Of a stretch of DNA of 37,307 nt, positions 30,716 through 37,307 are shown in pieces. The notes under the pieces were generated by a model that saw nothing but the letters and a program-made list of their open reading frames with translations, did no database searches and was not told where the DNA came from. This DNA is from Acidobacteriota bacterium (lineage in GTDB: Bacteria; Acidobacteriota; Polarisedimenticolia; Gp22-AA2; AA152). Position 1 is the first letter of the stretch. Every line of letters starts with the position of its first letter. Both the position numbers and the translations under genes were made by a program. The stretch is taken from assembly GCA_003222305.1 (NCBI GenBank), contig QHVQ01000079.1, positions 1 through 37,307 of the forward strand. The letters are read 5' to 3'.

Positions 30716-31783
30716 TTGGCCCGCGGGCGCGCCTGGAGTGAGGAGGATCTGGTCCGCCTTATTCGCCGGATCTTCCCGATTCCCCGGCGGCAGGTCCCGG
30801 TCTCCATCGGCGATGACGCCGCCGTCCTCTGTCTCCCACGCGCCTCCCGTCTCGTCCTGACCACCGATCAGATGGTGGAAGGGATTCACTTCCGCCGCTC
30901 GACCCACCCTCCGCACCTCCTGGGAGAGAAAGCCCTGGCGGTAAACTTGAGCGATCTTGCGGCCATGGGGGCTTTGCCGCGATGGGCCCTTCTCAGTCTC
31001 TTCCTTCCTCCCGATCTCTCGCGAGCGGATCTCGAGGCGGTGCTGCGCGGGATGGCGCGGCGCGCACGCCAAAGCCGGGTGGAGCTCATCGGCGGAAACA
31101 TCACAGTCTCGAAGGTCCTGGCGTTGGATTTGGCCCTGGTTGGCACGCTCGCGGCCGGGGCTCGGCCTCTTCTACGCCGGGGGGCGCGGCCCGGCGACAC
31201 TCTCTTCGTCTCAGGAAGGCTGGGAGGCTCCGCGACGGGCCTGTACCTCTTAGAAGGAGGCTGGCGGTGGCGCCGCGGTTCGGCCTGGAAACGCGGTGCC
31301 CCCCCGGACATGAGGCAGCCCGCCACTCGGGCCTTGAAGCTGCACCTGGCGCCCGAGCCTCAGGTGGAGATCGGCTCTCTCCTCGTACGGCACGGTCTCG
31401 CTTCGGCGGCCATGGATCTCAGCGATGGTCTTTCTCGGGACCTCTGGCGGCTATGCGAAGCAAGCGGTGTGGGGGCGCGCCTTGAATCAAACGCCCTCCC
31501 CCTGGATCCGTCGACCGTGAAGCTGGTGGGGGAGAAGGAGGCGCTCCGGCTGGCCCTGCACGGCGGCGAAGACTATCAGCTGCTGTTCACCGTTCGCCGC
31601 TCACGCAGAAGGGAATTGTCACGCTACCTCCCCTCGGGCCGACTGTACCCCATCGGCAGAATCGTACCTAAGCAAGAAGGGATCATGCTGGAGGACGAAG
31701 CAGGGAGGGCCCGACCCCTCCTGCCCCTCGGCTATGATCACTTTCGTGCCTCTCGCACTCCACAAGGATCCCGGCGGCGCTGA
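30716..31783 (+). CDS. thiL: thiamine-monophosphate kinase
   Basis: The 355-aa product starts at TTG 30716, with CCGGAGG at a 7-bp distance. It matches ThiL of the PurM/SelD-like ATP-dependent kinase fold: VSIGDDAAVLCLP near the N terminus, TTDQMVEGIHFR, GEKALAVNLSDLAAMGALP (metal- and ATP-binding Asp residues), LIGGNITVS, MDLSDGLSRDLWRLCEASGVG and LHGGEDYQLLFTV. It converts thiamine monophosphate to the active diphosphate. It follows lon by 51 bp and may be read through from it. The C-terminal RASRTPQGSRRR tail is not conserved. Confidence 0.95.
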   Translation: MARGRAWSEEDLVRLIRRIFPIPRRQVPVSIGDDAAVLCLPRASRLVLTTDQMVEGIHFRRSTHPPHLLGEKALAVNLSDLAAMGALPRWALLSLFLPPDLSRADLEAVLRGMARRARQSRVELIGGNITVSKVLALDLALVGTLAAGARPLLRRGARPGDTLFVSGRLGGSATGLYLLEGGWRWRRGSAWKRGAPPDMRQPATRALKLHLAPEPQVEIGSLLVRHGLASAAMDLSDGLSRDLWRLCEASGVGARLESNALPLDPSTVKLVGEKEALRLALHGGEDYQLLFTVRRSRRRELSRYLPSGRLYPIGRIVPKQEGIMLEDEAGRARPLLPLGYDHFRASRTPQGSRRR

Positions 31784-31849
31784 GCCGGGGCGCTCGCCAC
31801 GACTTTCCGCGCCCGGTGAGGGTAGAATATCCGGCGGAAATCGAGCCGG

Positions 31850-31969
31850 ATGAAGCCCTTGCGAGAAATCATCAAAAAACGTCTAGACGCCGCAGCCGCG
31901 TCCGCCGTTTTATGGGAGGAATCCATTCCTCACTCGCGGCCTGGGCTGTGTCGTCCCGGGGTCCGTTGA
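31850..31969 (+). CDS. 39-codon ORF, possible dciA/DUF721 remnant
   Basis: A short frame not in the ORF track reads MKPLREIIKKRLDAAAASAVLWEESIPHSRPGLCRPGVR and stops 2 bp before the sigma-factor ATG. Its first part resembles the N terminus of DUF721 (DciA-like) proteins, which often read M-K-P-h-x-E-I-h-x-x-x-L...h-W-E-x-h-V-G, but the match is short and the rest of the domain is absent. It could be a decayed gene, a leader peptide for the sigma operon, or chance. No strong ribosome site precedes it. Confidence 0.25.
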   Translation: MKPLREIIKKRLDAAAASAVLWEESIPHSRPGLCRPGVR

Positions 31970-31971
31970 GG

Positions 31972-32553
31972 ATGGAAGAGCGGGAGCTCATACGAAGGGC
32001 CCAGGGAGGGGACCTCCCGGCCTTCGAGCAGTTGGTGAGGGGATGGCGTGACCAGGTATTTCGAATTGCCCGGCAGATCGTCGGAGACGAAGAAGGCGCC
32101 AAGGATGTGGCGCAGATGGTCTTCATTCGGCTCTGGCAGGGCCTGGGGCGGTACCGCGAAGGAGGCTCGTTCGCCGCGTACCTGCACCGCATCACCGTGA
32201 ACTTGGCCATCGACTTCCACCGCCAACAGGCCCGGCGCCACCCGACCGACTCGTGGGACCCTGTCGCCCTGGATCAAATCCCATCCCGGCCGCAAGATCC
32301 CAATGCCTCCCTCGCACCGGGGGAGGTTCAACGAGTATTTCGGGTGCTTTCCGCAAGGCTGACCCCGCGGCAGCGCGCCGTATTCGTCCTGCGGGAAATC
32401 GAAGAAGTTTCAACGGAGGATGTTGCGGAGATTCTCGGCATGAGGCAGTCCACGGTCCGAAACCACGTGCTGGAAGCGCGAAGGATCCTCCGGGAGGGGC
32501 TGGCGCGGCTCTTTCCCGAGTACGCGCGCGGGCAGGAAGGGCGGGAGAAATGA
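31972..32553 (+). CDS. ECF-type sigma factor
   Basis: The ORF track starts at 31816, but the family pattern begins at ATG 31972 (MEERELIRRAQGGDLPAFEQLV), giving 193 aa. Region 2 is at about 9-85: WRDQVFRIARQIVGDEEGAKDVAQMVFIRLWQGLGRYREGGSFAAYLHRITVNLAIDFHRQQARR. Region 4 is at about 125-180: LTPRQRAVFVLREIEEVSTEDVAEILGMRQSTVRNHVLEARRIL. Region 3 is absent, as in all ECF sigma factors. It would direct RNA polymerase to a specific set of promoters. It overlaps the next gene (ATGA), which encodes a single-span membrane protein, and a pilus cluster follows on the same strand, so it may control that operon. A possible -10 box (TAGAAT, 31823-31828) has no good -35. Confidence 0.92.
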   Translation: MEERELIRRAQGGDLPAFEQLVRGWRDQVFRIARQIVGDEEGAKDVAQMVFIRLWQGLGRYREGGSFAAYLHRITVNLAIDFHRQQARRHPTDSWDPVALDQIPSRPQDPNASLAPGEVQRVFRVLSARLTPRQRAVFVLREIEEVSTEDVAEILGMRQSTVRNHVLEARRILREGLARLFPEYARGQEGREK

Positions 32554-32939
32554 ACGACCCTCGCGATCCCTCGGCCTATTTCAGAAGTCTTAGGGAATCC
32601 AATCCCAAGGAGGAATTCTGGATCGGCTTCTGGCCTTCGGTGCGGGCCGGGATTCGGGAGGCGGAGCTGACCCGCCGGCCTATCCTGACGCGGACCGGGG
32701 CGCTCCTGCTCGGTTCTTCCGCCGGAGTGATGGTGGCCGCCGCAGTGCTCGTGCTGGGATTTCTCGTCGTCCCGGCGCTGCGAGTCCACCCGGTCCCCTC
32801 TTCCCCCGGGGAGGCCGCTGTCCCAGAGGCGATGACTCGCGCGGAGGAAGCCGCGCCTCCCCCCGTTATGGAGGGTCATCCTGATAGTGGACGAATCGAT
32901 CGACATTTGAGGATCGCAGGTCACGGCCACGAGCCGTAA
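32550..32939 (+). CDS. single-span membrane protein, possible anti-sigma factor
   Basis: The 129-aa product starts at ATG 32550, overlapping the sigma-factor stop (ATGA). Residues 1 to about 48 are cytoplasmic (MNDPRDPSAYFRSLRESNPKEEFWIGFWPSVRAGIREAEL). One membrane span follows at about 51-75 (GALLLGSSAGVMVAAAVLVLGFLVVPAL), then a short Pro/Glu/His-rich outer tail. The position next to an ECF sigma gene and the cytoplasm-in topology suggest an anti-sigma partner. The Cys/His zinc motif of ZAS anti-sigma factors is absent, so this is inference from context. Confidence 0.75.
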   Translation: MNDPRDPSAYFRSLRESNPKEEFWIGFWPSVRAGIREAELTRRPILTRTGALLLGSSAGVMVAAAVLVLGFLVVPALRVHPVPSSPGEAAVPEAMTRAEEAAPPPVMEGHPDSGRIDRHLRIAGHGHEP

Positions 32940-32954
32940 GCGAGGAGTCTAGCC

Positions 32955-33689
32955 ATGAAGTGGAGCGCCGGAAGGGCTGCCAGAGCTTCGGTCGTCTGCC
33001 TCCTCGTTATCCTTTGCGACGGGTTTCTCCTTTCCCACACGGCTCCGACCCCGAAGGGCACGCACCTCCCCACGCAGCTCTTTGCCGTGCGGTTCAAGGA
33101 TGTGAACGATGTCTATCTGCTCATCGAGCCCCTCCTCTCGGCACGGGGCTCGGTGCAGATGCAGCCGCGGCTGAAGACCCTGGCAGTCACCGACGACGAG
33201 GAGACCCTGAAGAAAATCGAAGCGATGATTCAGAGCTACGACCTTCCCCCCAAGAACGTGGATGTCGCCCTCCAACTGATCCTGGCCACCACGGAGAAGC
33301 AGCCCGAGAAGATCTCCCCGCGCATTCGGGGCGTCATCGAGAAGCTCAACGAGATTTCCACCCGCTGGTCGGATTATCGCTTGCTGGGGAGCACCACCAT
33401 CACGGCGAGCGAAGGAGACAAGGCCAGCGTGGAGATGGGGGAAGATTACCGGATCAGCTTCGCCGTGGACTACGTTTCCGACGAGCAGAGGCTGGTGCGC
33501 TTCAAGCGCCTCACCCTGGACCGCCGGGACGCTTCGAGGGACCCGGAAGCAAACGGCGAGACCTACAGCCGGGTGCTGGATACGGCGTTCAGCCTGAAGG
33601 AGGACAAGCTCCTCGTCTTGGGCGCCACGAAGCTGGAGAGCAGCAACCGGGCGCTGTTCATGACCATCACGGCTTCCGCACGACCCTAG
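32955..33689 (+). CDS. exported secretin-N-like protein without secretin barrel
   Basis: The 244-aa product starts at ATG 32955 behind GAGGAG. It has a signal sequence (ASVVCLLVILCDGFLLSHTA). Residues about 41-97 look like the N-domain repeat of secretins (NolW-like): LFAVRFKDVNDVYLLIEPLLSARGSVQMQPRLKTLAVTDDEETLKKIEAMIQSYDLP. The remaining 150 residues are beta-rich (YRISFAVDYVSDEQRLVRFKRL, FMTITASARP) but do not match the pore-forming secretin domain. It lies 15 bp after the membrane-protein gene and 12 bp before pilC. It may be a periplasmic or outer-membrane accessory that docks on a secretin encoded elsewhere. Confidence 0.75.
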   Translation: MKWSAGRAARASVVCLLVILCDGFLLSHTAPTPKGTHLPTQLFAVRFKDVNDVYLLIEPLLSARGSVQMQPRLKTLAVTDDEETLKKIEAMIQSYDLPPKNVDVALQLILATTEKQPEKISPRIRGVIEKLNEISTRWSDYRLLGSTTITASEGDKASVEMGEDYRISFAVDYVSDEQRLVRFKRLTLDRRDASRDPEANGETYSRVLDTAFSLKEDKLLVLGATKLESSNRALFMTITASARP

Positions 33690-33701
33690 GGAGTTTCGAT
33701 C

Positions 33702-34919
33702 ATGCCCGAGTTTATCGCCAAAATGGGAACCGCCGACGGGGACGTCATCGAGCGCGTTTATCTCTCCGAGAACGTGGACTCGCTGCGGCGCGACCTGGAA
33801 CGGAAGGACTTTCTGGTCTTTTCCATCCGTCGCAAGGCGAGCTTCGCCTCGCTGATCCCGGGCCTGGGGCGCAAACGGATCAAGATGAAGGAGTTTCTGG
33901 TTTTCAACCAGCAGCTCGCGGCGCTGATCCAGGCCGGGCTTCCCATCATCTCTTGCCTGGATGTTCTGCTGGAGCGGCGGAAAAACCCGGTGTTCAAAAA
34001 GGCTCTCTCCGATATCCGGGACCAGGTGAAAGCAGGCACGGCCCTTTCGGAGGCGTTTACCTCCCAGGGGGACCTGTTCCCTCCCATTTACTCCGCTTCC
34101 CTGGCCTCGGGGGAGCGCAGCGGTGAGGTGGCCTCGGTCCTCCGCCGCTACATCGTCCACACGAAGAAGGTGTTGGGCCTGAAGAGCAAGGTGATCGCGG
34201 CCCTGATCTATCCCGCCATCCTTTTTTGTATGTCATTCGTAGTCGTCGGAGTGCTGATCTACTACGTCATCCCCAAATTCTCGGAAATTTATGAGGGATT
34301 CGGCGGCATCGAGAATCTTCCCCTCATCACGAAGGTGCTTCTGGCGTTCTCCACTTTCGCTACGCATAACGCCCTGATCATGGTGGGCGGGATTCTGGCG
34401 GGATTCATAGGCTTCAGCGCCTGGCGGCGCACCCCCTCGGGCTCAGTGACCGTGGACGGATGGATTCTGAAAATCCCGCTCGTGGGCGGCATTGTGCACA
34501 AGTACTGCATCTCGCGCTTCACCCGAACCTTGGGAACGCTGGTGGCCGGCGGGATCCCGCTGGTCAATTCGCTGGAGATCGCCGCCCCGGCCGCGGGGAA
34601 CAAGCTGTTCGAGAAGCGTCTCACGAAGGTGCCCGGGCGGGTCCGGGAGGGGAATGCCCTGGCGGGTTCGCTGGAGGAGACTAGGCTCTTCTCCGACTTG
34701 GCCCTGGAGATGATCAAGGTGGGGGAGTCCACCGGGGCGCTCCAGGAAATGCTGGATAATGTCTCATCCCTCTACGACGAGGAGATCGATGACAGCCTCC
34801 AGAACATCGAGGCGCTCATGGTGCCTGTCATGCTGGTGTTCATGGGAATGGTCATCGCGTTCATCATGCTGGCCATCTACCTGCCCCTCATCAAGAGCTA
34901 CGGGATGCAGGGGCATTAG
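33702..34919 (+). CDS. pilC: type IV pilus / type II secretion inner-membrane platform protein PilC (GspF family)
   Basis: The 405-aa protein has the typical duplicated GspF domain. The first half is FLVFNQQLAALIQAGLPIISCLDVLLERRKNPVFKKAL...SGERSGEVASVLRRY, residues about 65-155. A membrane segment follows (VIAALIYPAILFCMSFVVVGVLIYYVIPKF). The second half is RFTRTLGTLVAGGIPLVNSLEIAAPAAGNKLFEKRL...MIKVGESTGALQEML, closing with MVPVMLVFMGMVIAFIMLAIYLPL. The N-terminal about 60 residues (FIAKMGTADGDVIERVYLSENV) are the short beta-strand extension often seen in PilC. It sits in the inner membrane and couples the ATPase PilB to pilin assembly. It precedes pilB by 27 bp. Confidence 0.93.
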   Translation: MPEFIAKMGTADGDVIERVYLSENVDSLRRDLERKDFLVFSIRRKASFASLIPGLGRKRIKMKEFLVFNQQLAALIQAGLPIISCLDVLLERRKNPVFKKALSDIRDQVKAGTALSEAFTSQGDLFPPIYSASLASGERSGEVASVLRRYIVHTKKVLGLKSKVIAALIYPAILFCMSFVVVGVLIYYVIPKFSEIYEGFGGIENLPLITKVLLAFSTFATHNALIMVGGILAGFIGFSAWRRTPSGSVTVDGWILKIPLVGGIVHKYCISRFTRTLGTLVAGGIPLVNSLEIAAPAAGNKLFEKRLTKVPGRVREGNALAGSLEETRLFSDLALEMIKVGESTGALQEMLDNVSSLYDEEIDDSLQNIEALMVPVMLVFMGMVIAFIMLAIYLPLIKSYGMQGH

Positions 34920-34946
34920 GGGCGCACGAGCGCCAGGAGGCAGGTT

Positions 34947-36623
34947 TTGGCACAAGAAGAGAAGGATCGCAAGAGCGCGGCCGCAGGGTTGGCCGAAGCG
35001 TCGGCGGTGGCCCTCCCGCCGCAGCTCCCGCGCGAGCCCGAGACCCTCTCGGAGGACCTGCACGCCCAGCGCTTGGCGGAGCGACTGAGAATTCCTTACG
35101 TGAATCTCAAAGACTTCCAGATCGATGCCGAGCTGTTCCGGTCCATTCCGGTGGACCTCATGTTCCGCTACAACTTCGTCCCCTGGAAGGTGGAGGAAGG
35201 GCGGCTGGTGGTGGTCATCGCGGACCCCAGCAACGTCCTCATGATGGACGATCTGGAGTTGTTGCTGGGCCGCCCTCTGGTCCCCGCCGTGGGGAGTCCT
35301 TCCGCTATCCAGGAGATCTTGAAGAAGAGCGAGTCCTCGCAGCGGGTGCTGGAGGAGGCCACCGAGGAGTTCAAACTCCAGCTCATCCAGGAGGACGAGG
35401 CCGGCGAGGACCAGCTCACCATCGACAAGCTCACCTCCGACCAGAGCCCCATCGTCAAGCTGGTGGACACCACCATCTTCAACGCCCTCCAGCGCCGGGC
35501 CTCGGACATCCACATTGAGACCCGGGACCGGGAGGTGATGATCAAGTATCGGATCGACGGCGTACTTATCAACGCCATGGAGCCCATCGACAAGAAGTTC
35601 CACTCCACCATCATTTCCCGCATCAAGGTCATGTCCGAGCTGGACATCGCCGAAAAGCGCGTGCCACAAGACGGCCGTTTCAAGCTGAAAATCCGTGGGA
35701 GGGCCATCGATTTCCGCGTCTCCATCATGCCCAGCGTTCACGGCGAGGACGCGGTCATCCGGATCCTGGACAAGGAGTCCGTGAATGAAGAATTCGCAGA
35801 GCTGAGGCTGGACGTACTGGGATTCACGCTCGAAGACCTCAGAAAGCTCAGAAAATTTATCCGGGAACCCTACGGGATGATTCTGGTCACCGGTCCGACG
35901 GGAAGCGGCAAGACCACCACCCTCTACGCCGCCCTGTCGGAGATCAAGAGCGTGGAGGACAAGATCATCACCATCGAGGATCCCGTGGAGTATCAGCTCC
36001 AGGGAATCACCCAAATCCCGGTGAATGAGAAAAAGGGGCTCACCTTCGCTCGGGGCCTGAGGTCCATTCTCCGCCACGATCCGGACAAGATCATGGTGGG
36101 AGAGATTCGCGACGAGGAAACGGCGCAGATCGCCATCCAATCGGCGCTCACGGGACACCTGGTTTTCACCACCGTCCACGCCAACAACGTGGTGGACGTG
36201 TTGGGGCGTTTCCTGAACATGAAGGTGGAGCCCTACAACTTCGTGTCGGCTCTGAACTGTATCGTGGCCCAGCGGCTGGTGCGGCTCATCTGCACCCGCT
36301 GCAAGCACCCCGTGCGGTATCCCCGGGCGATCATCGAGGAGAGCGGTCTGGATCCGGCGCGCTACGCGGATCACGTCTTCCAGGAGGGCCGAGGGTGCCT
36401 GGACTGCAACGGCACCGGCTATAAGGGACGGATGGCCATCGCGGAGATTCTGGACATGTCCGATCGCATCAGGCAGCTAATCCTGGATCGGCGCTCGGCG
36501 GCGGAGATCAAGAAGGCTGCACGGGAAGAGGGGATGGTCTTCATGCGTGAGATGGCGGTGGCCCGAGCCCTCGAAGGGGTCACCACCCTGCGGGAAATCA
36601 ACAAAGTCACTTTTGTGGAGTGA
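34947..36623 (+). CDS. pilB: type IV pilus assembly / secretion ATPase PilB (GspE family)
   Basis: The 558-aa product starts at TTG 34947, six bases after a perfect AGGAGG. One GspE N-terminal (MshEN-like) domain covers about 35-120 (LAERLRIPYVNLKDFQIDAELFRSIPVDLMFRYNFVPW). The AAA-type core follows with the Asp box and Walker A GPTGSGKT at 316-323, then Walker B and His box (ILRHDPDKIMVGEIRDEETAQIAIQSALTGHLVFTTVHAN). The zinc-binding Cys pairs are Cys449/452 (CTRC) and Cys484/487 (CLDC). The order Walker A, Asp box, His box and tetra-Cys marks an assembly ATPase rather than the retraction ATPase PilT. It powers polymerisation of a pilus or pseudopilus. The large antisense ORF here is a shadow. 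Confidence 0.95.
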   Translation: MAQEEKDRKSAAAGLAEASAVALPPQLPREPETLSEDLHAQRLAERLRIPYVNLKDFQIDAELFRSIPVDLMFRYNFVPWKVEEGRLVVVIADPSNVLMMDDLELLLGRPLVPAVGSPSAIQEILKKSESSQRVLEEATEEFKLQLIQEDEAGEDQLTIDKLTSDQSPIVKLVDTTIFNALQRRASDIHIETRDREVMIKYRIDGVLINAMEPIDKKFHSTIISRIKVMSELDIAEKRVPQDGRFKLKIRGRAIDFRVSIMPSVHGEDAVIRILDKESVNEEFAELRLDVLGFTLEDLRKLRKFIREPYGMILVTGPTGSGKTTTLYAALSEIKSVEDKIITIEDPVEYQLQGITQIPVNEKKGLTFARGLRSILRHDPDKIMVGEIRDEETAQIAIQSALTGHLVFTTVHANNVVDVLGRFLNMKVEPYNFVSALNCIVAQRLVRLICTRCKHPVRYPRAIIEESGLDPARYADHVFQEGRGCLDCNGTGYKGRMAIAEILDMSDRIRQLILDRRSAAEIKKAAREEGMVFMREMAVARALEGVTTLREINKVTFVE

Positions 36624-36629
36624 GGTGGC

Positions 36630-37307
36630 ATGGCGCCTCCCCGGATGGAGATGTTCCTCCAGAAGATCGGCCTCGCGCAGGGCGTAAGCACCAGACCGTT
36701 GAAGCCGCGCTACCCCCGGGTGGCCGTCACCATCCTGTCGGATCGCGTGGGGGCCGTGCGCCTGGCGCCGCCCCTCATCCCGAAGAAGGGAGAAGGCGCG
36801 CGGCTGATGGTGGCTGCTTCCGAGGAAGTGCCTCTCCCGGCGGGGACGGTGGTTCCTGCATTGACCCGCGCCAACTTCTTGGATCCTGCCCCGGTGGAAC
36901 AGGCGCTTCGGATGGCTCTCAAAAAGGTGGCGTCCTGGGAGGATCGAGTCTGCTTGGTGATTCCCGACAGCGTGGCGAGGGTCTCGATCTTGAGGTTCAA
37001 CCGGATGCCGGCCACGCGTCGCGAAGTACTAGACCTGATCCGCTTTCGCATGCAGAAGGTTCTCCCCTTCCGCATCGAGGAGGCGGCCCTGGATTACCAG
37101 CTCCTTTCCAATCCGGAGGTCCCCGAGCCCGATTTCCTGGTGACGCTGGCCCAGCGGACGGTCCTCTTCCAGTACGAGCGACTCCTGACCGGGATGGATC
37201 GGCTCCCCGGCCTGGTGGATCTGGAAAGCTTCAACTTGGTCAACTTGCTGGCGAGCGGTGCGGATCATTTGGCTTGGGAGAAGGGAGACTGGGCGCTGGT
37301 AAATGCG
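36630..37307 (+). CDS. pilM: PilM/GspL-like actin-fold pilus protein, 3' end cut by window edge
   Basis: The frame begins at ATG 36630, 6 bp after pilB, with GAGGTG upstream, and stays open through base 37307 (226 codons). It is absent from the ORF track because no stop is reached. The sequence reads MAPPRMEMFLQKIGLAQG, then RYPRVAVTILSDRVGAVRLAPP, LIPDSVARVSILRFNRMPATRREVLDLIRFRMQKVLPFRIEEAALDYQLL and RLPGLVDLESFNLVNLL. The pattern R-x-E-h-x-x-h-I-R-F-x-h-x-K-h-L-P-F-x-h-E-E-h-x-h-D-Y resembles PilM/GspL-type cytoplasmic proteins that link the assembly ATPase to PilN/PilO. The rest of the operon (PilN, PilO and others) presumably lies beyond the window. Confidence 0.75.
   Translation, partial: MAPPRMEMFLQKIGLAQGVSTRPLKPRYPRVAVTILSDRVGAVRLAPPLIPKKGEGARLMVAASEEVPLPAGTVVPALTRANFLDPAPVEQALRMALKKVASWEDRVCLVIPDSVARVSILRFNRMPATRREVLDLIRFRMQKVLPFRIEEAALDYQLLSNPEVPEPDFLVTLAQRTVLFQYERLLTGMDRLPGLVDLESFNLVNLLASGADHLAWEKGDWALVNA

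Noticed and set aside
28424-31072. 882-aa minus-strand ORF antisense to lon and the start of thiL
   Set aside because: It mirrors the real lon gene; its protein has no domain and shows the His/Gly/Gln/Leu-rich composition of codon-bias shadows in GC-rich DNA.
34764-36374. 536-aa minus-strand ORF antisense to pilB
   Set aside because: Lies entirely opposite pilC/pilB with intact motifs; composition is typical of an antisense shadow.
1-37307. CRISPR arrays, insertion sequences, attachment sites, replication origin
   Set aside because: I saw no regularly spaced identical repeats, transposase or integrase motifs, flanking direct repeats or DnaA-box clusters; all repeats found are within protein-coding genes.
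1-37307. Anti-phage or secondary-metabolite system
   Set aside because: No nuclease, toxin-antitoxin, restriction-modification, reverse transcriptase, NRPS or PKS signatures appear in the credible genes; the SMUG1-like enzyme is a repair glycosylase.

Overview
The window is GC-rich, densely packed bacterial DNA. Most neighbouring genes overlap by 4 bp (ATGA or GTGA) or are separated by a few bases. Several features point to a Gram-negative (diderm) organism: a TolC-type outer-membrane factor, a lipoprotein membrane-fusion protein, an outer-membrane beta-barrel candidate and a PilB/PilC/PilM pilus cluster. The mix of CarD, an NFACT protein, DUF4097, a Spinster-type MFS carrier and long TPR-like proteins resembles Acidobacteriota or delta-proteobacterial-like lineages. 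No rRNA or ribosomal-protein gene is present to fix the phylum, so this placement is inference.

Region 1 (1-7.9 kb, minus strand): a tandem ACT-domain protein (cut by the window edge), then a seven-gene drug/lipid-type export operon. In transcription order it reads TetR regulator, lipoprotein membrane-fusion protein, ABC ATPase, TolC-like factor, second ABC ATPase and two ABC-2 permeases. It resembles the Escherichia coli cecR-ybhGFSR arrangement, but the two nucleotide-binding domains are separate genes with tolC between them. One of them has Pro in place of the switch-loop His. A perfect 15-bp palindrome lies in the promoter region ahead of the TetR gene.

Region 2 (8-15.2 kb): a three-gene minus-strand operon of unknown function, and the best candidate for an undescribed system. 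It encodes a 1278-aa helical-repeat protein built on a 52-residue period, a 675-aa coiled-coil protein with exact 70-residue repeats and four C-terminal TPRs, and a 123-aa charged protein with an acidic tail. It diverges, from back-to-back near-consensus promoters, from a secreted proline-rich protein.

Region 3 (15.3-22.1 kb): a CBS-pair protein converging (17-bp overlap) with a 7Fe-type ferredoxin; an operon of PlsC-like acyltransferase, Spinster-type MFS carrier and SMUG1-like uracil-DNA glycosylase; a periplasmic double-PDZ protein without a protease domain; tRNA-Leu(CAA); and a probable outer-membrane beta-barrel protein.

Region 4 (22.1-31.8 kb): CarD and an NFACT (RqcH/FbpA-like) protein; a membrane protein coupled to a DUF4097 beta-solenoid with thirteen gap-free 18-residue repeats; a flippase-like integral membrane protein coupled to nrdR; and a small heat-shock protein coupled to lon, followed by thiL.

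Region 5 (31.8 kb-end): an ECF sigma factor, a coupled single-span membrane protein (possible anti-sigma), a secretin-N-like exported protein without a secretin barrel, then pilC, pilB and a truncated pilM-like gene. The close packing suggests one pilus or secretion operon under the control of its own sigma factor. No intergenic stretch exceeds 300 bases. The longest (411-656, 14224-14456, 26045-26262) hold promoters.
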